Of a stretch of 33,439 nt of DNA, positions 24,920-33,224 are shown piece after piece. The DNA comes from an uncultured Lachnospiraceae bacterium (lineage in GTDB: Bacteria > Bacillota > Clostridia > Lachnospirales > Lachnospiraceae), in NCBI GenBank assembly GCA_949893755.1, contig CATLCV010000035.1, forward strand, positions 1 through 33,439. The letters run 5' to 3'. Made by a program: the position numbers and the translations under genes. Within the stretch, counting starts at the first letter, position 1. Every line of letters begins with the position of its first letter. Below the pieces are notes generated by a model. The model saw nothing but the letters and a program-made list of their open reading frames with translations. It did not search any database and was not told the DNA's origin.

Positions 24920-24948
24920 ATTCTATACCACTTTGCGGAAAAAATCAA
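24920..24948 (-). promoter_or_regulatory. Promoter for acyP-proC-nrdG
   Basis: TTGATT (24948-24943) and TAGAAT (24925-24920) with a 17-base spacer on the minus strand, about 60 bases before the acyP start. Confidence 0.65.
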
Positions 24949-25036
24949 AGAATAACAGATACAAAATAGATATTTCTATGGTAGAATGAAAACAAAATCA
25001 AATTTACATATAAAATCAAGCAGGAGGGATCATTTT

Positions 25037-25657
25037 ATGGCGATACAGCCTTTTCCCCGTCCTCTGTCGGACAGGCTCCGGCTGCTGGCGGGGCATTCCG
25101 ATACACAATACCCGGACGGATATGAGCTGATCTACAGTTCCCGCAGGACTCTGGCCGTCCAGATCACTTCCGGCGGGCAGGTCAGGGTACGTGCTCCGAG
25201 ACGTACATCAAAGGCTGCGGTCGAACGTTTTCTGATTGAAAAACAGGACTGGATCCTGAAGCATCTGACGAAGGCGGCAGCGCAGGCTGTACCGCCACCG
25301 CCACCGCTGCCGGAGAGTGAGCGCCGCCGCTATATGGGAACGGCCCGGGATATTTTTACACGGAAGGCTGCTTACTATGCTTCGATCATGCGGGTGACAT
25401 ACGGGCGCATTTCTATCCGGGAGCAGAAGACCCGGTGGGGGAGCTGCAGCAGCAAGGGGAATCTGAATTTTAACTGGCGGCTGATCTTTGCGCCGGAGGA
25501 GGTGCTGGATTATATCGTGGTGCATGAGCTGGCGCACCGAAAGGAGATGAACCATTCTCCCGCTTTTTATGCCGTTGTGGCATCCGTGCTGCCGGATTAT
25601 AAGAAGGCCCAGAGATGGCTCAGAGAGCATGGAGAAAGCCTGTGGAACGTTGTGTGA
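25037..25657 (+). CDS. YgjP/DUF45-type M48 metallopeptidase
   Basis: 206 residues. The zinc motif VVHELAHRKEMNHSPAFY (HExxH with a third His) is near residue 168, preceded by TRWGSCSSKGNLNFNWRL, both diagnostic of the YgjP-like family. The proline run PPPPPLPES in the middle is a linker. Substrates of the family are not well defined. The open frame begins 17 codons earlier, but AGGAGGG lies directly before ATG 25037, so that start is chosen. A TAGAAT at 24982-24987 may be its -10. The end of the gene forms the first arm of its own terminator. Confidence 0.88.
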   Translation: MAIQPFPRPLSDRLRLLAGHSDTQYPDGYELIYSSRRTLAVQITSGGQVRVRAPRRTSKAAVERFLIEKQDWILKHLTKAAAQAVPPPPPLPESERRRYMGTARDIFTRKAAYYASIMRVTYGRISIREQKTRWGSCSSKGNLNFNWRLIFAPEEVLDYIVVHELAHRKEMNHSPAFYAVVASVLPDYKKAQRWLREHGESLWNVV

Positions 25658-25680
25658 ATGTTCCGCAGGCTTTCTTTTTT
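25634..25680 (+). terminator. Terminator overlapping the end of the metallopeptidase gene
   Basis: A 15-bp stem, GAAAGCCTGTGGAAC with GTTCCGCAGGCTTTC (25634-25648 and 25660-25674, one G-U pair), is followed by six T residues. The stop codon lies in the loop, so the terminator uses coding sequence. Confidence 0.9.
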
Positions 25681-25766
25681 GTGATAAAAATGAAATTGTT
25701 CAGAATTGCAAAGTATCGACAATATTTGTAAATCTAATATTTCAAACCCAAACAGCAAGTTATGGT

Positions 25767-26663
25767 TTAAGCATGTTCTTTCCGCTGTGTTTTAAAATCT
25801 TTCGCCGCAAACAGCAGCATGATCAAGGTGCATAGATACGGTATCATAGACAGGAATTGCGTCGGGATCGGAAAAGCCTGCATACGCAGCTGTATCGTTT
25901 CCGTCAGTCCGAACAAAATGGAGATCCATACACAATACACTGGATTCTTTTTTGCAAATACGAAAATTGCAAGGGCAATATATCCTCTTCCTGCCACCAT
26001 ATCCTTGCTGTAAAAATTGAGCTGGCTCAGCGACAGAAAAGCTCCGCCCAGCGCCGACAGCCCTCCGCAGACCATCACCGATACATATTTGATCAGATCG
26101 GAACGCAGTCCCAGGCTGTCCACCACTCTGTCATTGATCCCTGCTGCCCGCAGGCGGATTCCGATCGGCATCCTGTATATGACGATCCAGGATATGACCG
26201 TTACAGCCGCCAGAAGATATGCCAGTCCGGAATAGCCCGACAACAGTACATTTAGAACCGGGATCTCTTTTATGACCGGAATCTGGATCGTAGAAAGAGA
26301 TGGCACCATTGCCGATTTTCCCTTGCTTCCAAAAATTCCGATCATCAGTACAGAAACCAGACCCTCTGCTATGATATTCATTCCCACGCCGGCTACCACC
26401 TGGTTGGATTGATATCTGACGCAGAACACGCCGAAGATCAGCGCATACAGCGCCCCGGCCGCTGCTGCTGTCAGGACCCCGATCCATGCGCTGCCGAAAT
26501 AATATGCCCCGAGCACTCCCGCAAACGCGCCGATCGTCATAAAGCCTTCCAGCCCCAATGCCACGATCCCCGAAAATTCCGAGATTGCCCCGGCGATGGA
26601 CGCATATCCAAGAGGAATCGACATTCTGATGGATGACGCAATGATATTTAAAAATGTATTCAT
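25767..26663 (-). CDS. BMP-type ABC importer, permease 2
   Basis: 298 residues, mostly hydrophobic with about eight membrane segments; it belongs to the BPD_transp_2 permeases (COG1079) that pair with BMP-family binding proteins. The segment SEFSGIVALGLEGFMTIGAFAG near the N-terminus and IRLRAAGINDRVVDSLGL in the cytoplasmic coupling region are typical. Known homologous systems carry nucleosides, riboflavin or simple sugars. The ATG overlaps the stop of the other permease (ATGA). It is the last gene of the operon; no clear terminator follows on its strand. Confidence 0.9.
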   Translation of the reverse strand: MNTFLNIIASSIRMSIPLGYASIAGAISEFSGIVALGLEGFMTIGAFAGVLGAYYFGSAWIGVLTAAAAGALYALIFGVFCVRYQSNQVVAGVGMNIIAEGLVSVLMIGIFGSKGKSAMVPSLSTIQIPVIKEIPVLNVLLSGYSGLAYLLAAVTVISWIVIYRMPIGIRLRAAGINDRVVDSLGLRSDLIKYVSVMVCGGLSALGGAFLSLSQLNFYSKDMVAGRGYIALAIFVFAKKNPVYCVWISILFGLTETIQLRMQAFPIPTQFLSMIPYLCTLIMLLFAAKDFKTQRKEHA

Positions 26664-27700
26664 CGTTTTTTCCTCCTGCTTTTCACTCTGAAAGATTTTA
26701 TGAGCAGCGGCGCCGAAACCGTCAATATGATCAGGCCCTGCAGGATCGAAACCAGTTCCGACGGGATCCCTTCGAACATCGCCATGGAAAGGCTCCCCGT
26801 TCTAAGACCTCCGAAAAGAATGCTGGATAAAAATACACCGACCGCAGAATTTTGTCCCAGTACGGCAATCGCCATTCCGTCAAATCCATATCCCGCGGAC
26901 ATTCCGATCACATACCGTCCATAGGTCGCCGCCACCAGCATTCCTCCGGCCATTCCGGCTATGGCGCCGGACATTGTCATGGACATCAGCCTGGTCTGAT
27001 TCATACGGATTCCGCCGGCCTCTGCCGCCTTGTCGTTATCTCCGGCCGCGATCATATTATATCCCGCAACCGTATATCTGTAAAATACCCCTGTCAGTAA
27101 GATCATTCCGCACGCAATGACAAATGCCCATGTGATCTTCGAGCCTGTCCATATAGCCGGAAGCATTTTTTCTGGTTCCAGCGCTTCGCTCTGCGGGATC
27201 GTTCCTTCTGCCATAAACGGCCCGGAAAATAAATATTCTGCCAGATTTAACGCGATATAGTTCAGCATGATCGTGGATACGACTTCATTTGCCTTGCAGA
27301 ACACCTTCATCATTCCGGCGATGAGAGCCCATGATCCGCCTGCAAGCATTGCAGATACAATGCATACAAGTACATGGAGCGGCATCGGAAGAAATGAGGT
27401 CTGCAGCCCTGTCAGAATATATGCGATCGCCCCGACAACAACCTGTCCCTCCAATCCAATATTAAAAATCCCGCTTTTGAACGCAGCCATAGCTGCCAGA
27501 CCGCAGAAGATCAGCGGAACACATTTTTCCAATGTCCCCATGCAGGAGCGGAATGAACCAAACGCCCCTCTCAGCAGAGAAGAATATGCCGCAATCGGCG
27601 AATAGCCGCATACAAGGATGACCGCACTCCCCGCAAGCATTGCGATCAATATGGAAAGAAGAGGGACCGACATTTTTTCCAGTGCTCGCTTAATCCTCAT
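26660..27700 (-). CDS. BMP-type ABC importer, permease 1
   Basis: 346 residues, about nine or ten hydrophobic segments, COG4603-like. The motif IFCGLAAMAAFKSGIFNIGLEGQ and the coupling helix region AAGDNDKAAEAGGIRMNQTR are characteristic. The frame is open 19 codons further, but ATG 27700 is chosen because GGGGGAAAGG lies just upstream. This start overlaps the end of the ATPase gene by 11 bases, and the next permease overlaps by four, so the three genes are translationally coupled. Confidence 0.9.
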   Translation of the reverse strand: MRIKRALEKMSVPLLSILIAMLAGSAVILVCGYSPIAAYSSLLRGAFGSFRSCMGTLEKCVPLIFCGLAAMAAFKSGIFNIGLEGQVVVGAIAYILTGLQTSFLPMPLHVLVCIVSAMLAGGSWALIAGMMKVFCKANEVVSTIMLNYIALNLAEYLFSGPFMAEGTIPQSEALEPEKMLPAIWTGSKITWAFVIACGMILLTGVFYRYTVAGYNMIAAGDNDKAAEAGGIRMNQTRLMSMTMSGAIAGMAGGMLVAATYGRYVIGMSAGYGFDGMAIAVLGQNSAVGVFLSSILFGGLRTGSLSMAMFEGIPSELVSILQGLIILTVSAPLLIKSFRVKSRRKKR

Positions 27701-29204
27701 TTTCCTTTCCCCCTCCCATATAAAATCCCAGTTTTGTCGGGGTAAATGTCCCGGCAATATTTTCTGTTACCATATGTCCCTCATACATGACGCCGATCCT
27801 GTCGCTCAGGCGGAATAGTTCATCAAAATCTGCTGTGATCAGAAGGATTGCCGCCCCCTGTCGCTTCAGCTCCAAAATGCTCTCATGGATGATCTCACAT
27901 ACCCCGACATCCACCCCGCGGGTCGGATGCGCAATGACCGCCAGCCTGGGATTGCGATAAAATTCCCGGCCGATGATGATTTTCTGCTGGTTTCCCCCGG
28001 AAAAGCTTTTCAATGGAAGGGCTTTATTTCGGGGCGATACCTGATATTTTTCAAATATTTCTTCCAGCATCGCATCTATTTTCTTCCAGTCCATTTTATG
28101 TCTGGACGTTACAAGATCACTGTACTGGTTCCCCAGCGCGACATTCATGGAAGCATTCTGTCCCAGCAGCAGTCCCCGTTCCATACGGTCCGAATGGATA
28201 AACGACACTCCGGATTCCACGATCTGCCTGGTCGTTTTTCCGGAAATATCTTCCCCCAGGACCTCCAGCCGGCCCTTCCAGCCTCTCAGGATCCCGCTGA
28301 TCACTTCCAGAAGCTCCAGCTGTCCGTTCCCTTCAATCCCGGCGATCCCGTAGATTTCTCCGCTGTACACCTCCAGGCTTAGCTGGTCCAGTGCCTTTGT
28401 TCCGTCCTCTCTTACGTAATCAAGCCCATTGATATACAACGCAGTTCCGCCGGGCTGCAGCTTCTCCTTCTGAAATTCCTTCGGCTGATGGTCCACCATC
28501 ATGCAGGTCAGCTGATAGGGATCTGTTTCTTCTTTTTTTACATATCCGCCCATAACTCCATGCCGCAGGACAAAGATCTCATCCGCGATCTCCATGGTTT
28601 CATGCAGCTTATGGGTAATGATGATAATGGATCTTCCGGCAGCCTTCAATTTGCGGATCACATCAAAAAGGCCCTCTGTTTCCTGAGGAGTCAGAACCGC
28701 CGTCGGTTCATCCAAAATCAATAATCTTGCCCCGTGGTACAATGCCTTGATGATCTCTACCTTTTGTTTCTCACCCACTGACAGATCCGAAACCCGCATA
28801 GCCGGGTCGATTCCGAAATGATACGCATCCGAGATCTCAAGAACCCGCCTGCGGGCCTCCTTCGTATGAAAAAGAAGGCCTTTCACAGGTTCCGCCCCCA
28901 TCACCACATTTTCGGCCACGGTAAACTCTTCGATCAGCATAAAATGCTGATGTACCATCTGGATCTCAACAGCAATCGCGTCACGCGGGCTTTTGAAGCT
29001 TACCGGATTTCCGTCGAAGAAAATCTCACCGCCGTCCGGCTGGTACAGACCATAGATCGTATTCATCAAAGTGGTTTTTCCAGCTCCGTTCTCACCCAGC
29101 AGAGAAGTGACCTTTCCCTCATCGCACCAGAAGTCCACATCCTGATTTGCCGTAAAATCTCCGAAAACTTTTGTCAGCTTTCTGGTTTCCAGTAAATGTC
29201 CCAT
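27690..29204 (-). CDS. BMP-type ABC importer, double ATP-binding protein
   Basis: 504 residues with two fused ABC domains. Domain 1 is complete: Walker A GENGAGKTT (about residue 37), signature LSVGEKQKVEI, Walker B LLILDEPTAVL. Domain 2 is degenerate in the way usual for this family: GIEGNGQLELL in place of a Walker A, signature FSGGNQQKIII kept, and VIAHPTRGVDVG where the catalytic glutamate would be. So only one site is likely to hydrolyse ATP. It powers the two permeases that follow. It starts 21 bases after the binding-protein gene. Confidence 0.93.
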   Translation of the reverse strand: MGHLLETRKLTKVFGDFTANQDVDFWCDEGKVTSLLGENGAGKTTLMNTIYGLYQPDGGEIFFDGNPVSFKSPRDAIAVEIQMVHQHFMLIEEFTVAENVVMGAEPVKGLLFHTKEARRRVLEISDAYHFGIDPAMRVSDLSVGEKQKVEIIKALYHGARLLILDEPTAVLTPQETEGLFDVIRKLKAAGRSIIIITHKLHETMEIADEIFVLRHGVMGGYVKKEETDPYQLTCMMVDHQPKEFQKEKLQPGGTALYINGLDYVREDGTKALDQLSLEVYSGEIYGIAGIEGNGQLELLEVISGILRGWKGRLEVLGEDISGKTTRQIVESGVSFIHSDRMERGLLLGQNASMNVALGNQYSDLVTSRHKMDWKKIDAMLEEIFEKYQVSPRNKALPLKSFSGGNQQKIIIGREFYRNPRLAVIAHPTRGVDVGVCEIIHESILELKRQGAAILLITADFDELFRLSDRIGVMYEGHMVTENIAGTFTPTKLGFYMGGGKENED

Positions 29205-29225
29205 CCCTTCCCCTTTCTGATTCCG

Positions 29226-30290
29226 TTACTTTTGTTCGCTCAGGAATCGGTCTACATCCTCCAGCTCCCTCGGCAGCTTATACTCGCCTGATATCACCTT
29301 TTCCATATAGGTATCGACTTCCGCCTTCAAAGCATCGCTTACTTCTACATTACTTCCTTCATAGCCGATCTCCAACGTTTCCTCGGCCAGGCCGTAGGTC
29401 AGTGTTCCGCTTTCCAGTTCATCTGCGACCAGCTTTTTACCCACGTCACTCATCACAGCATCCCACAAGCGCAGGCCTGACGCAATAATATGATCGGGCG
29501 CATTGTCATTCTGATTCACTTCGATTCCAAAGGCATACCCTTTCATCTTCTCAGCCGCCGTGAATACGCCGAGCCCGGAGCCTCCCGCGCAGGCAAACAC
29601 GATATCGCATCCGTTTTCATACAATCCGTTTGCGATCTCCGTTGCCTTTGACGGATCGGAAAAGCTGCCCACATATGCGATATCGACATCTGCTTCCGGA
29701 TTTGACAACAAAACACCCGCTTTATAACCTGCAGCAAATTGATTGATCACCGGGCTGTCCGATCCGCCGACGAATCCGACTCTCTGCTCTTCATTCAACA
29801 GCGGCAGGGCATTTTCTTTTTCCAAAAGCCCTGCCAGAACACCAAGCTGAAATCCTGTCTCCTCTGCGCGGAACAGCACATTGGTCACATTGTCCGCCTC
29901 TGTTTCCGAGTCAACCAGCACAAAACGCTGTTTTGGAAATTCGGCCGCAACCTTTGACAGGGCATCGGTCTGCTCAAAGGAGATACAGAAGATTCCCTCA
30001 TATTCCCCGGTATCCGCAAAGAGCCTCTGCATATTTTCGTAATCCGATTTTTCCTCCGGCTCCACCACATTTATCTTTACACCCTCAGACTCCAGAGCCT
30101 TGATTCCCTCGTATGACGCGTCATTCATATTTTTGTCCCCAAGGCCTCCCGTACCGGTGATAAATCCAATCTGTGCCGATGCACCCGCGCTGTTCTCTCC
30201 GCCGCTGTCCCCGTCTGCTTTTTTGCCGCAGCCTGCCAGAAGTCCTGCTGCCAATACAATACACATCATCCTGATCGTTCTGTTTTTCAT
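29226..30290 (-). CDS. BMP-family substrate-binding lipoprotein
   Basis: 354 residues. Signal peptide MKNRTIRMMCIVLAAGLLAG with lipobox LLAGC (lipidated Cys21), then an acidic and serine-rich tether and a periplasmic-binding-protein fold of the BMP/PnrA type (IGFITGTGGLGDKNMNDASY; VGFVGGSDSPVINQFAAGYKAG; DIVFACAGGSGLGVF). It sits on the outer face of the membrane. Characterised relatives bind purine nucleosides or riboflavin; the ligand here cannot be read from sequence. GGAGGTAAAGG precedes the start. It lies 49 bases after the regulator gene in the same direction. Confidence 0.92.
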   Translation of the reverse strand: MKNRTIRMMCIVLAAGLLAGCGKKADGDSGGENSAGASAQIGFITGTGGLGDKNMNDASYEGIKALESEGVKINVVEPEEKSDYENMQRLFADTGEYEGIFCISFEQTDALSKVAAEFPKQRFVLVDSETEADNVTNVLFRAEETGFQLGVLAGLLEKENALPLLNEEQRVGFVGGSDSPVINQFAAGYKAGVLLSNPEADVDIAYVGSFSDPSKATEIANGLYENGCDIVFACAGGSGLGVFTAAEKMKGYAFGIEVNQNDNAPDHIIASGLRLWDAVMSDVGKKLVADELESGTLTYGLAEETLEIGYEGSNVEVSDALKAEVDTYMEKVISGEYKLPRELEDVDRFLSEQK

Positions 30291-30339
30291 AAGTCCTTTA
30301 CCTCCGCTTTCATTTTAGAATAGTCCCTGGAAAATAACT

Positions 30340-31044
30340 TCAGTACAATGCATTTTGTTCCGCAAATCCGATCAATCCTTCAAACTGTTTTTCATTGATC
30401 GTTATCTTTCCCTTTTCTATTGTGATCTGATTTTGATTTTTTAACAGCCTGACCGCCCGGTTGAGTGTTTCCACACTGATACCGATCTCGCTTGCGATCA
30501 CCGGCCTGGTCTTTCGGATTCTTACGATCTGATTTTCGTCCTCATCTCTCTCATAGCTGTTGATCAGATAGACCACCACCTTTTGAATCCCCTGTTTAAA
30601 AAGATTCTGTCCTCTGTCGTAGCTGCTCGAATGCATCTTACTGGCAATCTGGGAAGATACATAATACAGAAAGTCAATGTTTGTCTTCAGTTCCTCCGCA
30701 AACAGCTTGATGGGCATTTTCAAAGCATATACATCCTCTGCGACTACAAGCGTAGCAGCATTGATAAATGTACCCGACAGAACTTCTATGTCTGATACAA
30801 TGGATCCTTTTTTTAAAACAGAAAATTGGTAGATGCTCCCGTCCAGAAACTCCGACCGCACATACATGGCCCCGCTCACTACATAATAAGCATATTGGGC
30901 TCTCTCTCCTTTTTGGATCAGTATACCGCCCTTCTTCACATACACGGGCAGCGCTTTTTCATATAACCGCTTTGAGATCTTTTTCAGAGTATTCTCCTCA
31001 CTGCATTGTTCTTTCATGTTATTGTCCAAATCTGATGCATTCAT
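30340..31044 (-). CDS. Crp/Fnr-family transcriptional regulator
   Basis: 234 residues. The N-terminal cyclic-nucleotide-binding fold (about 25-140; VKKGGILIQKGERAQYAYYVVSGAMYVRSE) lacks the cysteine set of an Fe-S FNR. The long connecting helix is followed by a helix-turn-helix (about 180-225) with the recognition segment ASEIGISVETLNRAVRLL. The effector is unknown. An in-frame ATG 11 codons upstream exists; 31044 is preferred for its distance from AAAGGGAG. It is the first gene of the ABC transporter operon and divergent from the two oxidoreductases. A palindrome in the shared promoter region is its likely binding site. Confidence 0.88.
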   Translation of the reverse strand: MNASDLDNNMKEQCSEENTLKKISKRLYEKALPVYVKKGGILIQKGERAQYAYYVVSGAMYVRSEFLDGSIYQFSVLKKGSIVSDIEVLSGTFINAATLVVAEDVYALKMPIKLFAEELKTNIDFLYYVSSQIASKMHSSSYDRGQNLFKQGIQKVVVYLINSYERDEDENQIVRIRKTRPVIASEIGISVETLNRAVRLLKNQNQITIEKGKITINEKQFEGLIGFAEQNALY

Positions 31045-31068
31045 AATATCATTTCTCCCTTTTTCAAA

Positions 31069-31086
31069 AAATGTCATATGACCTTT
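31069..31086. promoter_or_regulatory. Probable Crp/Fnr-type operator
   Basis: AAATGTCATATGACCTTT is an 18-base palindrome with one mismatched pair and a perfect 10-base core GTCATATGAC. Its centre (31077.5) is 41.5 bases upstream of the transcript start predicted from TATAAT at 31107-31112, the textbook position of a class II Crp/Fnr activator. For the regulator's own promoter it lies at about +10 to +27, a position expected to repress. Confidence 0.6.
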
Positions 31087-31112
31087 TTTTGCTTTTAGTT
31101 ATACTATATAAT
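31084..31112 (+). promoter_or_regulatory. Activator-dependent promoter of the oxidoreductase operon
   Basis: TATAAT at 31107-31112 is a perfect -10, but the matching -35 position (31084-31089) is only a run of T. A perfect -10 with a poor -35 abutting an operator is what an activator-dependent promoter looks like. Confidence 0.55.
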
Positions 31113-31131
31113 TTCACCGAAAGAAAAACAA
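31103..31131 (-). promoter_or_regulatory. Promoter of the regulator/transporter operon
   Basis: TTGTTT (31131-31126) and TATAGT (31108-31103) with a 17-base spacer on the minus strand. The -10 overlaps that of the divergent plus-strand promoter, so the two directions may compete for polymerase. Confidence 0.5.
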
Positions 31132-31176
31132 GGCAGTAATGCAAAATGCACAAAAAGAACGAAAGGAGTTTTAATT

Positions 31177-32250
31177 ATGAAAATTGCAATCATCGGTTCC
31201 GGCAATATTGCGAACACCCATGCGCAGGAGCTGACAGGAATGGGGCGGAAAATTGCGCTGGTTGTCGGGATCGTACCGGAGCAGACGGAAGAATTTCAGA
31301 AAAAATGGAATATAGAAGAAGCTTCTACAGATTTTCACCGGGCGCTTGAACGGGATATTACCACGGTACATGTGTGTACCCCGCCGACGCTACACTATCA
31401 GATGGTTAAGGATCTGATCCTTGCGGGAAAGCATGTGATCTGTGAAAAACCGCTGTGCCTGACAGCCGTGGAGGCAAAGGAATTATATGAGCTTGCTCTC
31501 AGCAAAAAAGCAGTTACGGCTGTAAACTTCAATGTAAGATATCATGAAGCATGCGGCGCTTTTCGAGACAAGGTATCATCCGAGGATTTCGGACGGCTCT
31601 GTCTTGTCCATGGTACTTATGAACAGGAATTTCATGTTCTGCCGGCGGATTATATGTGGCGGTATCAGGAGACTCTGGCCGGCCCCATGCGCGCCACTAC
31701 GGAGATCGGCTCTCACTGGATCGACCTGGTACGGTTTCTGACCGGGGAGGAAATCGTATCTGTCAGCGCTACCTATGGGAAATTTACTCCCGACCGTTAT
31801 GTCAAAGACGGGATGATGTATGAGACTTCTCCGGATGGCGGTGAAAAAATCCGTGTAGATTCCGACGATGCCGTAATAGCTGCCCTTCGTTTTGGCAATG
31901 GCGCCATCGGCAATCTTTTCCTATCCGAAGTCACCCATGGACGGAGCAATTATGTTTCCATGGAGATCACCGGTACCCGGCAGACGATCAGCTGGAATTC
32001 GGAGGATCCTTATAAACTGACGACTGCCGAAAAATTCGGCGGCAGGCTCTGTGAAACCAATGCATTTGCAGGTGGTTTTCCGAATACATTCTCAGCATTC
32101 TTCCGGGAAGTGTATCGGGATATGGATGCCGGAGTTCCTTCTGCCGAGCCTGCATATCCCACCTTTCAGGACGGTTATCAAAACGCAGCCGTATGCGAGG
32201 CGATCTACAGCAGTGCAAACAATCATTCAGTATGGACGGAGGTAAGATAA
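31177..32250 (+). CDS. Gfo/Idh/MocA-family oxidoreductase
   Basis: 357 residues. The N-terminal NAD(P)-binding fold shows MKIAIIGSGNIANTHAQEL, and the family active-site motif reads HVICEKPLCLT (residue about 88-98, with the EKP lysine). The C-terminal beta-sheet domain contains GPMRATTEIGSHWIDLVRFL, where the conserved Asp/His pair of the family lies. Relatives oxidise sugars, inositols or amino-sugar derivatives. AAAGGAG precedes the ATG. It is followed with no gap by a short-chain dehydrogenase, so the pair probably carries out successive oxidation or reduction steps on the solute imported by the divergent ABC system (inference). Confidence 0.9.
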   Translation: MKIAIIGSGNIANTHAQELTGMGRKIALVVGIVPEQTEEFQKKWNIEEASTDFHRALERDITTVHVCTPPTLHYQMVKDLILAGKHVICEKPLCLTAVEAKELYELALSKKAVTAVNFNVRYHEACGAFRDKVSSEDFGRLCLVHGTYEQEFHVLPADYMWRYQETLAGPMRATTEIGSHWIDLVRFLTGEEIVSVSATYGKFTPDRYVKDGMMYETSPDGGEKIRVDSDDAVIAALRFGNGAIGNLFLSEVTHGRSNYVSMEITGTRQTISWNSEDPYKLTTAEKFGGRLCETNAFAGGFPNTFSAFFREVYRDMDAGVPSAEPAYPTFQDGYQNAAVCEAIYSSANNHSVWTEVR

Positions 32251-33012
32251 ATGCTTCAATTTGAAAATCATGTCGTTATGGTAACAGGTGCAGGCGGCGG
32301 CTCCGGAAGAGCGATCGCTGAAAAATTTTTAAATGAGGGTGCGAAGGTGATTGCTCTGGATCTGAAAGCTCCGAACTGGAAAGAACCATCCGATACGTTC
32401 TTTCCGGCCGGCTGCGATGTATCCGACGAAGTGCAGGTTCAGTCTGTGGTAGATCAATATACGACGAACATCGGCTGTATCGATATCCTGGTCAATAATG
32501 CCGGGATTGCTATTGAGTCACCGCTGGCGGATTTTGATACAAACATCTGGAAGAAAATCTTTGCAGTCAATGTAGACGGGCCATTCTTTTGTACGCGGGC
32601 AGTGGTGAAACATCTGATCGATCAGAAGAAACCTGGTCGGATCATTCATATTGCATCGATTGCAGGGAAAAACGGGTTTGCCAATTCATCGGGCTACTGC
32701 GCCTCCAAAGCGGCAGTCATCGGATTTACCCGGGCGCTGGCAGCGGAGCTTGGCGGATATGATATTACCGTCAACGCAGTCTGCCCTGGTTCTGTAGCGA
32801 CGCCGATGATCGAGGAGGTCATTCAAAATATCAGTGCAAATACCGGTATGTCAAAAGACGAGGCCCGTACCATGCTGGAATCCGGGATTCCTCTAAAACG
32901 GTTCCAGCAGCCGGAGGATGTGGCACAGCTTGTATGCTTCCTGGCATCGGACGCCGCAAAAAATATCAGCGGAGAGTCAATGAATCTGGACGGCGGGGTT
33001 GTCCGGGATTAA
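32251..33012 (+). CDS. Short-chain dehydrogenase/reductase (SDR)
   Basis: 253 residues, a classical SDR. The cofactor motif is VTGAGGGSGRAIAEKF (residues about 10-25), the structural motif DILVNNAGIA, the catalytic Ser in HIASIAGKNG, Tyr-x3-Lys in GYCASKAAV, and the end is SGESMNLDGGVV. An aspartate (ALDLKAP) after the second strand suggests NAD preference. The ATG follows the upstream stop directly, with GGAGGTAAG inside the previous gene, so translation is coupled. Substrate unknown; polyol or sugar acid dehydrogenation would fit the partner. Confidence 0.92.
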   Translation: MLQFENHVVMVTGAGGGSGRAIAEKFLNEGAKVIALDLKAPNWKEPSDTFFPAGCDVSDEVQVQSVVDQYTTNIGCIDILVNNAGIAIESPLADFDTNIWKKIFAVNVDGPFFCTRAVVKHLIDQKKPGRIIHIASIAGKNGFANSSGYCASKAAVIGFTRALAAELGGYDITVNAVCPGSVATPMIEEVIQNISANTGMSKDEARTMLESGIPLKRFQQPEDVAQLVCFLASDAAKNISGESMNLDGGVVRD

Positions 33013-33076
33013 ATGATATGGGGAAATCAGCTAAAATCCAGACTTTCACAACTCCTAAAATCACTCGCAGAAATAG

Positions 33077-33181
33077 ATTGATATTATATTTGCCGGGGAA
33101 GCGGAAAATGCAGGTTTCCAGACAGAGGAAGAAATGCAAAACTACATGAAGGGAATCCGATTGGAAGTAAGGGGGGATTAG
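33077..33181 (+). pseudogene. Possible antitoxin-like gene remnant
   Basis: Thirty-four codons without a start read IDIIFAGEAENAGF, then QTEEEMQNYMKGIRLEVRGD and a stop. The pattern (EAExAGxxTEEEMxxYxKxIR) resembles the C-terminal ends of small antitoxin proteins. An upstream piece in another frame (33013 onward, MIWGNQLKSRLSQLLKSLAEID) joins it at a shift. It is probably a frameshifted remnant; the family resemblance is weak and by eye. Confidence 0.25.
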
Positions 33182-33202
33182 CTGCCCCCCTTGTTGTTTT
33201 TT
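33169..33202 (+). terminator. Terminator of the oxidoreductase operon
   Basis: AAGGGGGG and CCCCCCTT pair over eight positions (33169-33192) around ATTAGCTG, followed by a T-rich tail. It is T-rich only on the plus strand, so it serves the SDR operon. Confidence 0.88.
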
Positions 33203-33224
33203 GTGAATATATCAGGCGCTCCCC

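Noticed and set aside
25675..25766. Terminator for the ABC operon on the minus strand
   Set aside because: The only strong stem there (25634-25674) has no T-run when read on the minus strand.
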